From Sulfuricurvum sp. (GTDB lineage: Bacteria > Campylobacterota > Campylobacteria > Campylobacterales > Sulfurimonadaceae), in contig JACXUE010000041.1 of NCBI GenBank assembly GCA_014764075.1, forward strand, positions 1-9,084: a stretch of DNA of 9,084 nt. Direction: 5' to 3'. Positions within the stretch are counted from its first letter, which is position 1. Every line of letters starts with the position of its first letter. A program made the position numbers and the translations under genes. Shown here piece by piece: positions 1-6,296 of this stretch. The notes under the pieces were generated by a model. It ran no database searches. It saw only the letters and a list, made by a program, of their open reading frames with translations, and was not told where the DNA came from.

Positions 1-1139
1 AATAAAACATACAAAATCTTGATCAACACCATCAAGAAAATCCCACTCCCCATTGAGGCGACAATAAATGCGTAATATTCATCATGCGTAATCGCTTCGG
101 ATTGGTACCCCAATGTAGCAATGGCGACGGTAAACGTCAACGGCATAGAATCACTCAATGAGAAGAGAAGGGTATTTTTGAGCCCCAAATATCCCCCATA
201 AGCGACTAATGAGCTGACGAGTCGAATCCCGATAATCGCAGTTGCAATAAAGCAAGCGAGTTTAATAATCTTTGGATCGACAAACGCATCGAGTGCCAAC
301 GTCGATCCGACATGAATAAAAAATATCGGCACTAAAAAACCAAATCCAAACGAGGAGAGTTTTTCGGGGAGCTCCGTTTTGTGCTTGAAATAAGTAGCGA
401 TAAACATCCCTGCCAAAAAAGCACCCAATACCACATCGATTTTGAGATAGAGCATCACCGCTACCATAATAAACATGAGCGCCATCGAAAACCGTACATC
501 CTGATCTTTGCTGTCTTCGTGGGGCATAATGAGAGTCTTAAGGGTAGGATACCACCAAAACAATATCCGAATACCGCGAAAAAAGAGGACAAATCCGATC
601 AAAAACGCAAACAACCCCCCCAATACAAACGCGAATTCTCGGTTGAATCCATACTCCAATCCACCGCTCAGAATCGTGAGCGCCATAATACTGACCAATT
701 CACCGATGATTCCGATATTCAACGCCAATGCCAACCACGGCTCGCTCTTACCATACTCTTTGACAAGCGGCATCAACATCCCCAGTGAAAAAATCGGAAA
801 TGCCACTAGATAGACGGCACTTAGATCAAGATAATAAAAGAGTCCCAACGAACATCCGTACAACATTGTAAAATAGATTACTATCCGTCGAAAAAGGGAG
901 GATTTTTCAAACCTGAACGCTTTAAGGTTCACCTCCATCCCCGCCAAAAACATTAGATATAAAAAACCCACTTTAGCGATAATCAAAAAGAGTTCATTTT
1001 CGACCAATAGTCCGAAATATCCTGCCAAACTACCCAACAATATCTCTACAACAACAACAGGAATTCGGCTAATACGCGACAAAAATGGAGAGAGCATCAC
1101 CAATAACGAGAGGGTAACAATAACGACAGTATTACTCAT
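1..1139 (-). CDS. CPA2-family cation:proton antiporter (KefB/NapA-like), 3' end outside window
   Basis: Predicted inner-membrane antiporter exchanging Na+ or K+ for protons. Translating the minus strand from the ATG at 1139 gives 379 uninterrupted residues to the window edge. They are almost entirely hydrophobic helices separated by short charged loops, as expected for the 12-13 helix Na+/H+ exchanger domain. Family-typical stretches are the N-terminal RIPVVVVEILLG, the later LGAFLAGMFIA, and FLVPIFFIHVG, which resembles the KefB/KefC segment 'GLFFIGVG'. No TrkA-N nucleotide-binding domain is visible, but the C-terminus is missing; the usual transporter domain is about 390 residues, so little of that domain is lost. 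The ATG lies 1 nt after the folP stop, with GAGGGG (1145-1150) 5 nt upstream, so it is the last visible gene of the rppH operon. The usual Asp pair of the ion-binding helix is not obvious: the corresponding stretch reads NIGIIGELVSI, with a Glu. Family assignment is strong; the transported ion cannot be read from the sequence. Confidence 0.88.
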   Translation of the reverse strand, partial: MSNTVVIVTLSLLVMLSPFLSRISRIPVVVVEILLGSLAGYFGLLVENELFLIIAKVGFLYLMFLAGMEVNLKAFRFEKSSLFRRIVIYFTMLYGCSLGLFYYLDLSAVYLVAFPIFSLGMLMPLVKEYGKSEPWLALALNIGIIGELVSIMALTILSGGLEYGFNREFAFVLGGLFAFLIGFVLFFRGIRILFWWYPTLKTLIMPHEDSKDQDVRFSMALMFIMVAVMLYLKIDVVLGAFLAGMFIATYFKHKTELPEKLSSFGFGFLVPIFFIHVGSTLALDAFVDPKIIKLACFIATAIIGIRLVSSLVAYGGYLGLKNTLLFSLSDSMPLTFTVAIATLGYQSEAITHDEYYAFIVASMGSGIFLMVLIKILYVL

Positions 1140-1140
1140 T

Positions 1141-2280
1141 TTATCCCCTCAATGCCTGCCACAATCTTACCGCCTGAACATGTTCTTTGACATCATGAAC
1201 CCGTAAAATAGACGCCCCTTCTTCGAGTGCTTTGAGATGGATTGCGATACTTCCCCCTAACCGCTCATCCGAACTGGCAGGGGAGATTTTATCGATCAGC
1301 GATTTGCGGCTCGCCCCTACCAACAAAGGTTTTCCCAAACGCAAAAAATGGCTTTGATGGGTGATTAGGGCTAAATTGTCTTCAAGCCGTTTCCCAAAGC
1401 CGATTCCGCAATCAAGAATCGTCTCTTTGATCCCGAAGAATTCCGCTTTGTCAAGACGCTCTTCAAAAAATTGTTCTACTTCAAAGAGGACATTATCGTA
1501 TACAGGATTGTCCTGCATCGTCTGAGGTGTCCCCTGCATGTGCATGATTACCGTCGTTGCACCGTAGCTGCCGCATAGACGTGCCACCTCATCGTTGGAG
1601 AGTCCGGTAATATCGTTGACAATTCCAAATCCTCTCTCCAGAGCATACGAAATCACCATCGGTTCATAACTGTCGATGCTAAACACCGCTTTTTCATAGA
1701 GACATTGCTCAAAAATCGTATCGATAATCGGGCGTACCCGCTCAAGCTCCTCTTGGGGGCTCACGGCAATCGATCCGGGTCGGCTCGACACTCCCCCTAA
1801 ATCAATCATCTCCGCGCCCTCCGAGATCATCGTCTCTATCCGCTCGATCGCCGCACTACCGACAAACCGACTCCCCTGATAGAAACTGTCCTCATTGGCG
1901 TTCACTATCCCCATAATGGAGATATGTTTGGCTTGATGAAGATGACAAAAACGTTCCAACTCTCCCGCCAAAGCTTTCAAACCAAACGGCTGAGTCCTCT
2001 CTTTTTTGGCAAGTTGCTGTAACTGCCGCTCATTGGCGATCAACAAAACATCCACCGCAGGGGTCGAGGCGATAACCGTTCCGCGCGGAACCGCCAAATC
2101 GGCACCAATACTGAGCGCATCTTGTTTGAGGATATTGGCAGCCCCTACATGCAAATTACCGATTCGGATCAGGTGAAGATGCCCTTTGTCGTTTAAAATA
2201 CTCACCCCGCCGCCATCAACACCGAGTCTTTTGAGCTCACGGCGTACATCGATGGAACTGGAGAGTTTCTCAACGACCAC
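1141..2280 (-). CDS. folP: Dihydropteroate synthase with N-terminal extension
   Basis: Cytosolic folate enzyme that condenses dihydropterin pyrophosphate with p-aminobenzoate to form dihydropteroate; it is the sulfonamide target. With the start chosen here it is 379 residues, against about 280 for typical FolP. Residues 1 to about 120 are an extension and the TIM-barrel core follows. Motifs: MGIVNANEDSF (123-133), DLGGVSSRPG (160-169), SIDSYEP (201-207), NDITGL (222-227), MHMQGTP (246-252), DCGIGFGK (290-297), VGASRKS (321-327) and RVHDV (360-364). The pABA-loop sequence differs from the usual GGESTRPG (Glu to Val, Thr to Ser). The start is GTG at 2280, because GTGAGG (2287-2292) sits 6 nt upstream; an in-frame GTG at 2292 would add four residues but has no ribosome-binding site. 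It overlaps holB by 11 nt and ends 1 nt before the antiporter. Long FolP proteins are known in Helicobacter and relatives. Confidence 0.95.
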   Translation of the reverse strand: MVVEKLSSSIDVRRELKRLGVDGGGVSILNDKGHLHLIRIGNLHVGAANILKQDALSIGADLAVPRGTVIASTPAVDVLLIANERQLQQLAKKERTQPFGLKALAGELERFCHLHQAKHISIMGIVNANEDSFYQGSRFVGSAAIERIETMISEGAEMIDLGGVSSRPGSIAVSPQEELERVRPIIDTIFEQCLYEKAVFSIDSYEPMVISYALERGFGIVNDITGLSNDEVARLCGSYGATTVIMHMQGTPQTMQDNPVYDNVLFEVEQFFEERLDKAEFFGIKETILDCGIGFGKRLEDNLALITHQSHFLRLGKPLLVGASRKSLIDKISPASSDERLGGSIAIHLKALEEGASILRVHDVKEHVQAVRLWQALRG

Positions 2281-2893
2281 GTTTCGCCTCACGTAGAAAA
2301 TTCATCAGTACCATGACCAACACGCTCTGGAAACGACTATTGAGTTCGATCAATCGGAGCGCTTTTTCAAAACCTTCCAATTGCGTTTCCGAGAGCGATA
2401 GGCGTTCTACATGTATCGCCCGATGCATTAATCCCTCAATCAGAGCCTTGGCCTCATGTTTTTTGAGACGATCATGCTCTTTGACAAACGCAAACAGCGT
2501 TGAAAGGTCAAGCGTTTTAAGGGAGATATTGAATGTTTCATACACTTTTTGGGTATGTTCTTGATGGAGACTCAAACGAGATCGTACAGTCGGCAAAAAG
2601 GTACTTTTATTCGGAGCAAGGAGGACAAAGAGGATATTTCGGGGCGGTTCTTCGAGAATTTTCAAGAGGGCATTTTGCGCAGGAACGGTAAAACTTTTCG
2701 CCCCTAAAATCAATGTTTTAACACTCTCTTCACTTTTGTACGCTTCGGCAATCACTTCATGGGCATCTTCAATTTTAAAATCGTCCCGCAGAAAGGTTAC
2801 GCACCGCAGAGGATGACGAGATTCAATGATCTCTTTAGTTTTCTCTTCGATTTCCGAGGTGATAATGATTCCGCCCCGTTCATTCGCGAACAT
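2270..2893 (-). CDS. holB: Reduced DNA polymerase III delta' subunit
   Basis: Clamp-loader subunit that helps load the sliding clamp during replication. The protein is 207 residues, much shorter than E. coli delta' (334). Recognition rests on AQNALLKILEEPP (72-84), the hallmark of delta'/gamma/tau AAA+ proteins, and on LPTVRSR (100-106), which corresponds to the region around the SRC arginine-finger motif but lacks the Cys. No Walker A loop and no four-cysteine zinc module are visible, so it should not bind ATP itself; a short delta' also occurs in H. pylori. The start is the ATG at 2893, with GGGGAG (2898-2903) 4 nt upstream. An in-frame ATG at 2932 would add 13 residues (MIRRSMRCCSGRS) buried in hobA without a ribosome-binding site. 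It overlaps hobA by 14 nt and folP by 11 nt. Assignment is supported by motif and by gene order; the start is slightly less certain. Confidence 0.9.
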   Translation of the reverse strand: MFANERGGIIITSEIEEKTKEIIESRHPLRCVTFLRDDFKIEDAHEVIAEAYKSEESVKTLILGAKSFTVPAQNALLKILEEPPRNILFVLLAPNKSTFLPTVRSRLSLHQEHTQKVYETFNISLKTLDLSTLFAFVKEHDRLKKHEAKALIEGLMHRAIHVERLSLSETQLEGFEKALRLIELNSRFQSVLVMVLMNFLREAKRGR

Positions 2894-3428
2894 TGATCTC
2901 CCCGAACAACACCGCATTGAGCGTCTTATCAAACAGACGATAGAGCTGAAGCAGTTTAATATCGATCAGAGGGTCATGTGATCTGAGAACCAAAGCATTT
3001 TGAAATCGCTCATCCATAATCCATAAAAGTGAATTGCTACTCCGTTTGGCAATATCCGCGCGGCGGTCATCACCGCGCCCGATGTACCAAAAAAAATAGT
3101 CGTTTTTAAATCCCAAATCGAGCATATCGCCAAGAGTATCGATCGCCTCTCCCCCGCTGATATAGTCAAAATGGCGATATAGGGCATCGATACAGACGAT
3201 CGGTATCATCGGACGGTCTTGGAGCCGTTTGTTCAACGAAGCGGTAATATAGTGGGCAAACCATTCACGATCGTGATCGGTGATGAGGATAACTGTCTTT
3301 CCCCCCATCATTTGATCCATGGCATTGGCGATCGGAGGGGTCCATTCGAAACGTTGCTCTTCGAACCAGCTCATCGACGCCCCCTCGGAGCGGATCGACT
3401 CTAATGTCCATTGATCGAATTGACGCAC
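2880..3428 (-). CDS. hobA: HobA, DnaA-binding replication initiation factor
   Basis: HobA is a Campylobacterota protein that binds the N-terminal domain of DnaA as a tetramer and promotes orderly loading of DnaA on the origin. It is the functional counterpart of E. coli DiaA and shares the SIS-like fold. The protein here is 182 residues, close to H. pylori HobA (about 180). Segments that I recall as matching HobA are GGKTVILITDHDREWF (residues 42-57), the FFWYIGR stretch near 111-117, and the C-terminal HDPLIDIKLLQLYRLFDKTL, where H. pylori has a very similar HDSLLDYKLLQLFKLFE. Position between lysC and holB is also the H. pylori arrangement (HP1229-HP1231). The start is GTG, sharing its first G with the lysC TAG stop (TAGTG), with only a weak GGAT upstream; coupling to lysC translation is therefore likely. 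Family membership is strong from sequence and context together. Confidence 0.92.
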   Translation of the reverse strand: MRQFDQWTLESIRSEGASMSWFEEQRFEWTPPIANAMDQMMGGKTVILITDHDREWFAHYITASLNKRLQDRPMIPIVCIDALYRHFDYISGGEAIDTLGDMLDLGFKNDYFFWYIGRGDDRRADIAKRSSNSLLWIMDERFQNALVLRSHDPLIDIKLLQLYRLFDKTLNAVLFGEINVRE

Positions 3429-3904
3429 TATTTATCCAACGAATAGGCGCTGTGGAGTGAACGAACTGCCAACTCCGCGTATTTTTCATCCACGACCATC
3501 GATACCTTTATCTCAGAGGTCGAAATCATCATGATATTGATGTTTTCACGCGCCATCGTTTGAAACGCCGTTGCCGCAACGCCGGTGTGCGATTTCATCC
3601 CGACACCGACAATGGAGACTTTACAAATATTTTCATCGTATGAGGCTTCGTTGATTTCATTGTCAGCGATAAACGTTTCCACCACTTTTTTCGCATCGAT
3701 CAGCTCAGTTTTAGGAACGGTGAAATCGAGGTTCGTTTTGCCATCATGCCCTGATGTTTGGATAATCATGTCGATGTTGACGCTGTTGTCCGCCAAACGG
3801 GTAAAAATATCCGATGCGATTCCGGGACGATCGATCACCCCGCTCAAACATACGCGTGCCTGATTTTTATCGAGTGCAATTCCGCTAACGAGTGGTTGTT
3901 CCAT
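3428..3904 (-). other. Possible internal lysC start giving an ACT-domain beta subunit
   Basis: In-frame ATG at Met246 of LysC, with AAGGAAGAG (3911-3919) ending 6 nt upstream, a better Shine-Dalgarno match than several annotated gene starts here. The product would be 158 residues and contain exactly the linker and both ACT domains. Bacillus AKII and Corynebacterium LysC are known to make an alpha2beta2 enzyme from an internal start at an equivalent place near residue 250. Use of the site here is inferred; the SD-like string also encodes Lys-Glu-Glu, so chance is possible. Confidence 0.45.
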
Positions 3905-4639
3905 AATATTCTCTTCCTTTGTGATTAGTGTCCCTTTTGCATCGCTGAAACTTGAGCGGGTGACGAGGTTTACGTTTAATTTTTTAGCGAGCTCTACAGA
4001 GCGGTTTTGGAGCACTTTAGCTCCGAGAGAGGCGAGCTCAAGCATCTCATCGTAGCTGATTTTGTCCATTTTTTTCGCTTTAGGCTCAATACGTGGATCG
4101 GTCGTATAGATACCGTCGACATCGGTATAGATTTCGCACAAATCGGCTTTGAGTGCTCCGGCGAGAGCTACGGCTGAAAGATCCGATCCTCCGCGTCCAA
4201 GCGTCGTTACCTGACCCGATTCAGTGACCCCCTGAAATCCTGCGACCACCACTACTTTTCCTGCAAAGAGCTCCGCTTGCATCGCGGATGGATCGATACT
4301 CTCGATCCGCGCTTTGGTGTGAATGCTATCGGTGACGATCCCGGCACGACGCCCGCTCATAGAGGTTGCTTTATGACCCATCGCATTGAGGGCGATCGAG
4401 AGCAACGCGGCCGTCACCCGCTCACCTGAACTTAGAAGCATATCCACTTCACTCCGTTCCGGAGTTGGGGTATAGTGCTCGGCATAGGCGATCAGCTTGT
4501 TCGTCTCACCGCTCATTGCTGAAACAACCACCACCACTTGATGCCCCTCTTGAAGCGTTTTGGAAACACGGTTGGCGACGTTTTGAATTCGCTCTAAATC
4601 GCCGACGCTGGTTCCGCCAAATTTTTGAACAATTAGCAT
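3428..4639 (-). CDS. lysC: Aspartate kinase (alpha/beta-type, two C-terminal ACT domains)
   Basis: Phosphorylates aspartate to 4-phospho-aspartate, the first step towards lysine/diaminopimelate, threonine and methionine; cytosolic. The protein is 403 residues, the usual length of monofunctional lysine/threonine-sensitive aspartokinases. The kinase domain (about 1-245) begins with the substrate-binding KFGGTS (6-11) and includes SGERV (71-75) and TTLGRGGSD (145-153). Two ACT domains follow (about 263-335 and 340-400), implying allosteric feedback by lysine and/or threonine. The ATG overlaps the rppH stop by one base (TAATG), and AAGGGG (4648-4653) lies 8 nt upstream. It ends one base into hobA. 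In-frame Met246 also has a good ribosome-binding site and could start a separate ACT-only beta subunit, listed separately. The pairing with hobA and holB is a gene-order trait of the phylum rather than a functional pathway. Identification is essentially certain. Confidence 0.98.
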   Translation of the reverse strand: MLIVQKFGGTSVGDLERIQNVANRVSKTLQEGHQVVVVVSAMSGETNKLIAYAEHYTPTPERSEVDMLLSSGERVTAALLSIALNAMGHKATSMSGRRAGIVTDSIHTKARIESIDPSAMQAELFAGKVVVVAGFQGVTESGQVTTLGRGGSDLSAVALAGALKADLCEIYTDVDGIYTTDPRIEPKAKKMDKISYDEMLELASLGAKVLQNRSVELAKKLNVNLVTRSSFSDAKGTLITKEENIMEQPLVSGIALDKNQARVCLSGVIDRPGIASDIFTRLADNSVNIDMIIQTSGHDGKTNLDFTVPKTELIDAKKVVETFIADNEINEASYDENICKVSIVGVGMKSHTGVAATAFQTMARENINIMMISTSEIKVSMVVDEKYAELAVRSLHSAYSLDK

Positions 4640-5109
4640 TACAAGTACCCCTTGGTTCTAAAATGAGAAATAACCTGTTCATACACCAATTTTTTGAAAT
4701 GGGCGACATGTCCCATCAGATCATCCACATCGACAAACTGGTATGCTTTGAATTCGGGGTGTTTCGTATCCAAATCGATTTTTGCCCCTTTTTTCAAACG
4801 TACTAGATAATAGCGCTGTTTTTGCCCTGCATAGGGAGCCATCTTCTCAGCTATATGAGGAGGAAAATCATAAGCGATCCATTCGGGATACTCGGCGATG
4901 ATCTCGACTTTTTTCGTCCCGATCTCTTCACCAAGCTCCCGAAAAAGAGCCTCTTCGCTGCTTTCCCCCTCGTCAATCCCCCCTTGAGGGAACTGCCATA
5001 CCCCCTCCAAGTCACTCCGTTCGGCAATAAAAATCTTCTTAGTCATAGGATAGTCACTTGAGACGATTATCGCGGCCACATTCGGTCGGTAGAACTTATT
5101 TTGGATCAT
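4639..5109 (-). CDS. rppH: RNA pyrophosphohydrolase (Nudix family)
   Basis: RppH/NudH removes pyrophosphate from the 5' triphosphate end of mRNA, leaving a monophosphate that triggers RNase-dependent decay; related proteins also cleave dinucleoside polyphosphates (the 'InvA' of Helicobacter and Campylobacter). The protein is 156 residues, normal for the group. A complete Nudix box lies at 43-65: Gly43, Glu49 and the REL-GEEIG core (57-64), whose glutamates bind the catalytic metal. The preceding VWQFPQGGID (37-46) and the N-terminal YRPNVAAI are typical of RppH rather than of generic Nudix proteins. It is the first gene of the leftward operon, divergent from hemW across 70 nt. The ATG at 5109 has only a weak GGTGA in front of it. 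Its stop overlaps the lysC ATG by one base (TAATG). Function is confident; the preferred substrate in this organism is inferred from the family. Confidence 0.96.
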   Translation of the reverse strand: MIQNKFYRPNVAAIIVSSDYPMTKKIFIAERSDLEGVWQFPQGGIDEGESSEEALFRELGEEIGTKKVEIIAEYPEWIAYDFPPHIAEKMAPYAGQKQRYYLVRLKKGAKIDLDTKHPEFKAYQFVDVDDLMGHVAHFKKLVYEQVISHFRTKGYL

Positions 5110-5139
5110 TCACCATCTTTGAGTCTATTTTGGAGCGGT

Positions 5140-5145
5140 ATTGTA
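5140..5145 (-). promoter_or_regulatory. Probable -10 box of the rppH-lysC-hobA-holB-folP operon
   Basis: The minus strand reads TACAAT here, a one-mismatch sigma70 -10 box, 30 nt upstream of the rppH ATG, in the only non-coding gap upstream of the operon. No good -35 hexamer is visible at 17 nt; the region is AT-rich instead, as is common for Campylobacterota sigma70 promoters. The expected leader is roughly 24 nt. Confidence 0.45.
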
Positions 5146-5167
5146 ATCTATTCGCCATTAAAAATAC

Positions 5168-5173
5168 TATAAT
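5168..5173 (+). promoter_or_regulatory. Perfect -10 box (TATAAT) for hemW, predicting a leaderless transcript
   Basis: A consensus TATAAT ends only 6 nt before the hemW ATG at 5180. Transcription normally begins about 6-8 nt after the -10 box, which falls on or within a base or two of that ATG. No Shine-Dalgarno sequence is present between the box and the ATG. No convincing -35 is seen: TTGTAA at 5141-5146 would need a 21-nt spacer. Confidence 0.6.
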
Positions 5174-5179
5174 CTCACT

Positions 5180-6241
5180 ATGCTTTTATACATTCATATC
5201 CCTTTTTGCGACAGCAAATGCTCTTATTGTGCCTTTAACTCGTATGTCGATAAATTCTCACAGCGCAAAGCCTATATGAAGGCACTCAATATTCAGCTCT
5301 CCACCGAAATGGAACGTTTCGGAGTCAGCGCAACAAACCCTATCGAAACCGTCTTTATCGGCGGAGGAACCCCCTCTACCGTCGAACCCTCTTTGTATCA
5401 ACCCATTTTTGAAAAAATTGCCCCTTATCTGACCCCCGATTGTGAAATAACCTCCGAAGCCAACCCCAACAGCGCTACCAAAGAGTGGCTGGAGGGGATG
5501 TTTGAACTTGGGGTAAACCGGATCAGTTTTGGGGTGCAAAGCTTTGATGAGACCAAACTCAAAACCCTAGGACGCGCCCACAATACCCGCCACGCCCTCG
5601 AAGCGATCCACAACGCCGCGGAGATCAGTTTTAACCATCTCAGTATTGATCTCATCTACGGGGTCAAAGGGGATACCAAAACGCTGTTGCAATCCGACAT
5701 TGATCATGCTTTTGAGCTCCCGATCGATCATATCAGCCTTTATGCATTAACGATCGAAGAAAAGACGGCATTTGAAAAAACTCCCCAAATAGCGGAGGAG
5801 GAGTTGGAGCTTACCCAATGGTTGTTCAGCGAGATCAAACAAAGAGGATTTGATCACTACGAAATTTCCAATTTCGGTCGCTACCGATCACGCCATAATC
5901 TAGGGTATTGGGAACACAAAGATTACATCGGAGTGGGTGCCGGTGCCGTCGGATTTTTAAAAAATCGCCGTTATTATCCCAGCACGAATGTCGAGTACTA
6001 CATCGACCATCCCTATAAAGCCACCGTCGAAGAGATTGATGCGAATGCACTTATGAGCGAAAAACTCTTTTTGGGATTTCGCAGTTGCATCGGAGTAGAT
6101 GAGCGCATCCTTACCGAAAAACAAAAAGCGGTTGCCCAAATGCTCTATACCGAAGGGGTTTTAGAGTATCGGGATCAACGCTATTTTAACTCCAATTTTC
6201 TAGTCGCGGATGAAATTGCCCTCAGAGTAGAGGGGTTTTAA
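5180..6241 (+). CDS. hemW: Radical SAM heme chaperone HemW
   Basis: HemW-type radical SAM protein, which binds heme and is thought to deliver it to membrane respiratory proteins; it was long annotated as oxygen-independent coproporphyrinogen III oxidase (HemN-like). Length 353 residues, shorter than true HemN (about 455) and typical for HemW. The CxxxCxxC cluster motif is Cys10, Cys14, Cys17 in PFCDSKCSYCAF, followed by the SAM-binding GGGTPS (61-66), RISFGVQSF (114-122), HYEISNF (226-232) and HNLGYWEHKDYIGVGAGA (239-256). A HemW-like rather than HemN-like cluster motif, with no extra N-terminal domain, argues against coproporphyrinogen oxidase activity. The ATG at 5180 is fixed by the closeness of the cluster motif (the β1 strand starts at residue 2). 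There is no Shine-Dalgarno, and a TATAAT lies just upstream, so leaderless initiation is likely. Divergent from rppH, as its homologue is near rppH in H. pylori. Confidence 0.93.
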   Translation: MLLYIHIPFCDSKCSYCAFNSYVDKFSQRKAYMKALNIQLSTEMERFGVSATNPIETVFIGGGTPSTVEPSLYQPIFEKIAPYLTPDCEITSEANPNSATKEWLEGMFELGVNRISFGVQSFDETKLKTLGRAHNTRHALEAIHNAAEISFNHLSIDLIYGVKGDTKTLLQSDIDHAFELPIDHISLYALTIEEKTAFEKTPQIAEEELELTQWLFSEIKQRGFDHYEISNFGRYRSRHNLGYWEHKDYIGVGAGAVGFLKNRRYYPSTNVEYYIDHPYKATVEEIDANALMSEKLFLGFRSCIGVDERILTEKQKAVAQMLYTEGVLEYRDQRYFNSNFLVADEIALRVEGF

Positions 6242-6253
6242 ACTTTCTTTGGA

Positions 6254-6259
6254 TAAAAT
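6254..6259 (+). promoter_or_regulatory. Possible -10 box for tatB-tatC-queA
   Basis: TAAAAT in the 55-nt gap between hemW and tatB, 37 nt before the tatB ATG, with T-rich sequence upstream. The GGATAAAATC context resembles AT-rich sigma70 promoters of this phylum. Read-through from hemW is also possible, since no terminator is visible in the gap. Confidence 0.4.
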
Positions 6260-6296
6260 CGCTTTTATTTAAATCAATACCACTGGAATAGCAGCC

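Noticed and set aside
381..813. Two overlapping rightward frames of 135 and 101 codons
   Set aside because: They lie antisense to the antiporter gene, and their peptides are low-quality (His-, Lys-, Gln-, Asn-rich) without a domain or ribosome-binding site; the minus-strand frame is clearly the real gene.
2890..2932. Longer holB start adding 13 residues
   Set aside because: The extra codons lie inside hobA with no ribosome-binding site, and the Cys/Arg-rich peptide does not look like a delta' N-terminus.
5141..5173. Classical -35/-10 promoter for hemW using TTGTAA
   Set aside because: The spacer to TATAAT would be 21 nt, outside the normal 16-18 nt range; the -10 box alone is the supported element.
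5180..6241. Coproporphyrinogen III dehydrogenase (HemN)
   Set aside because: About 100 residues shorter than HemN and it begins directly at the radical SAM barrel, as in HemW.
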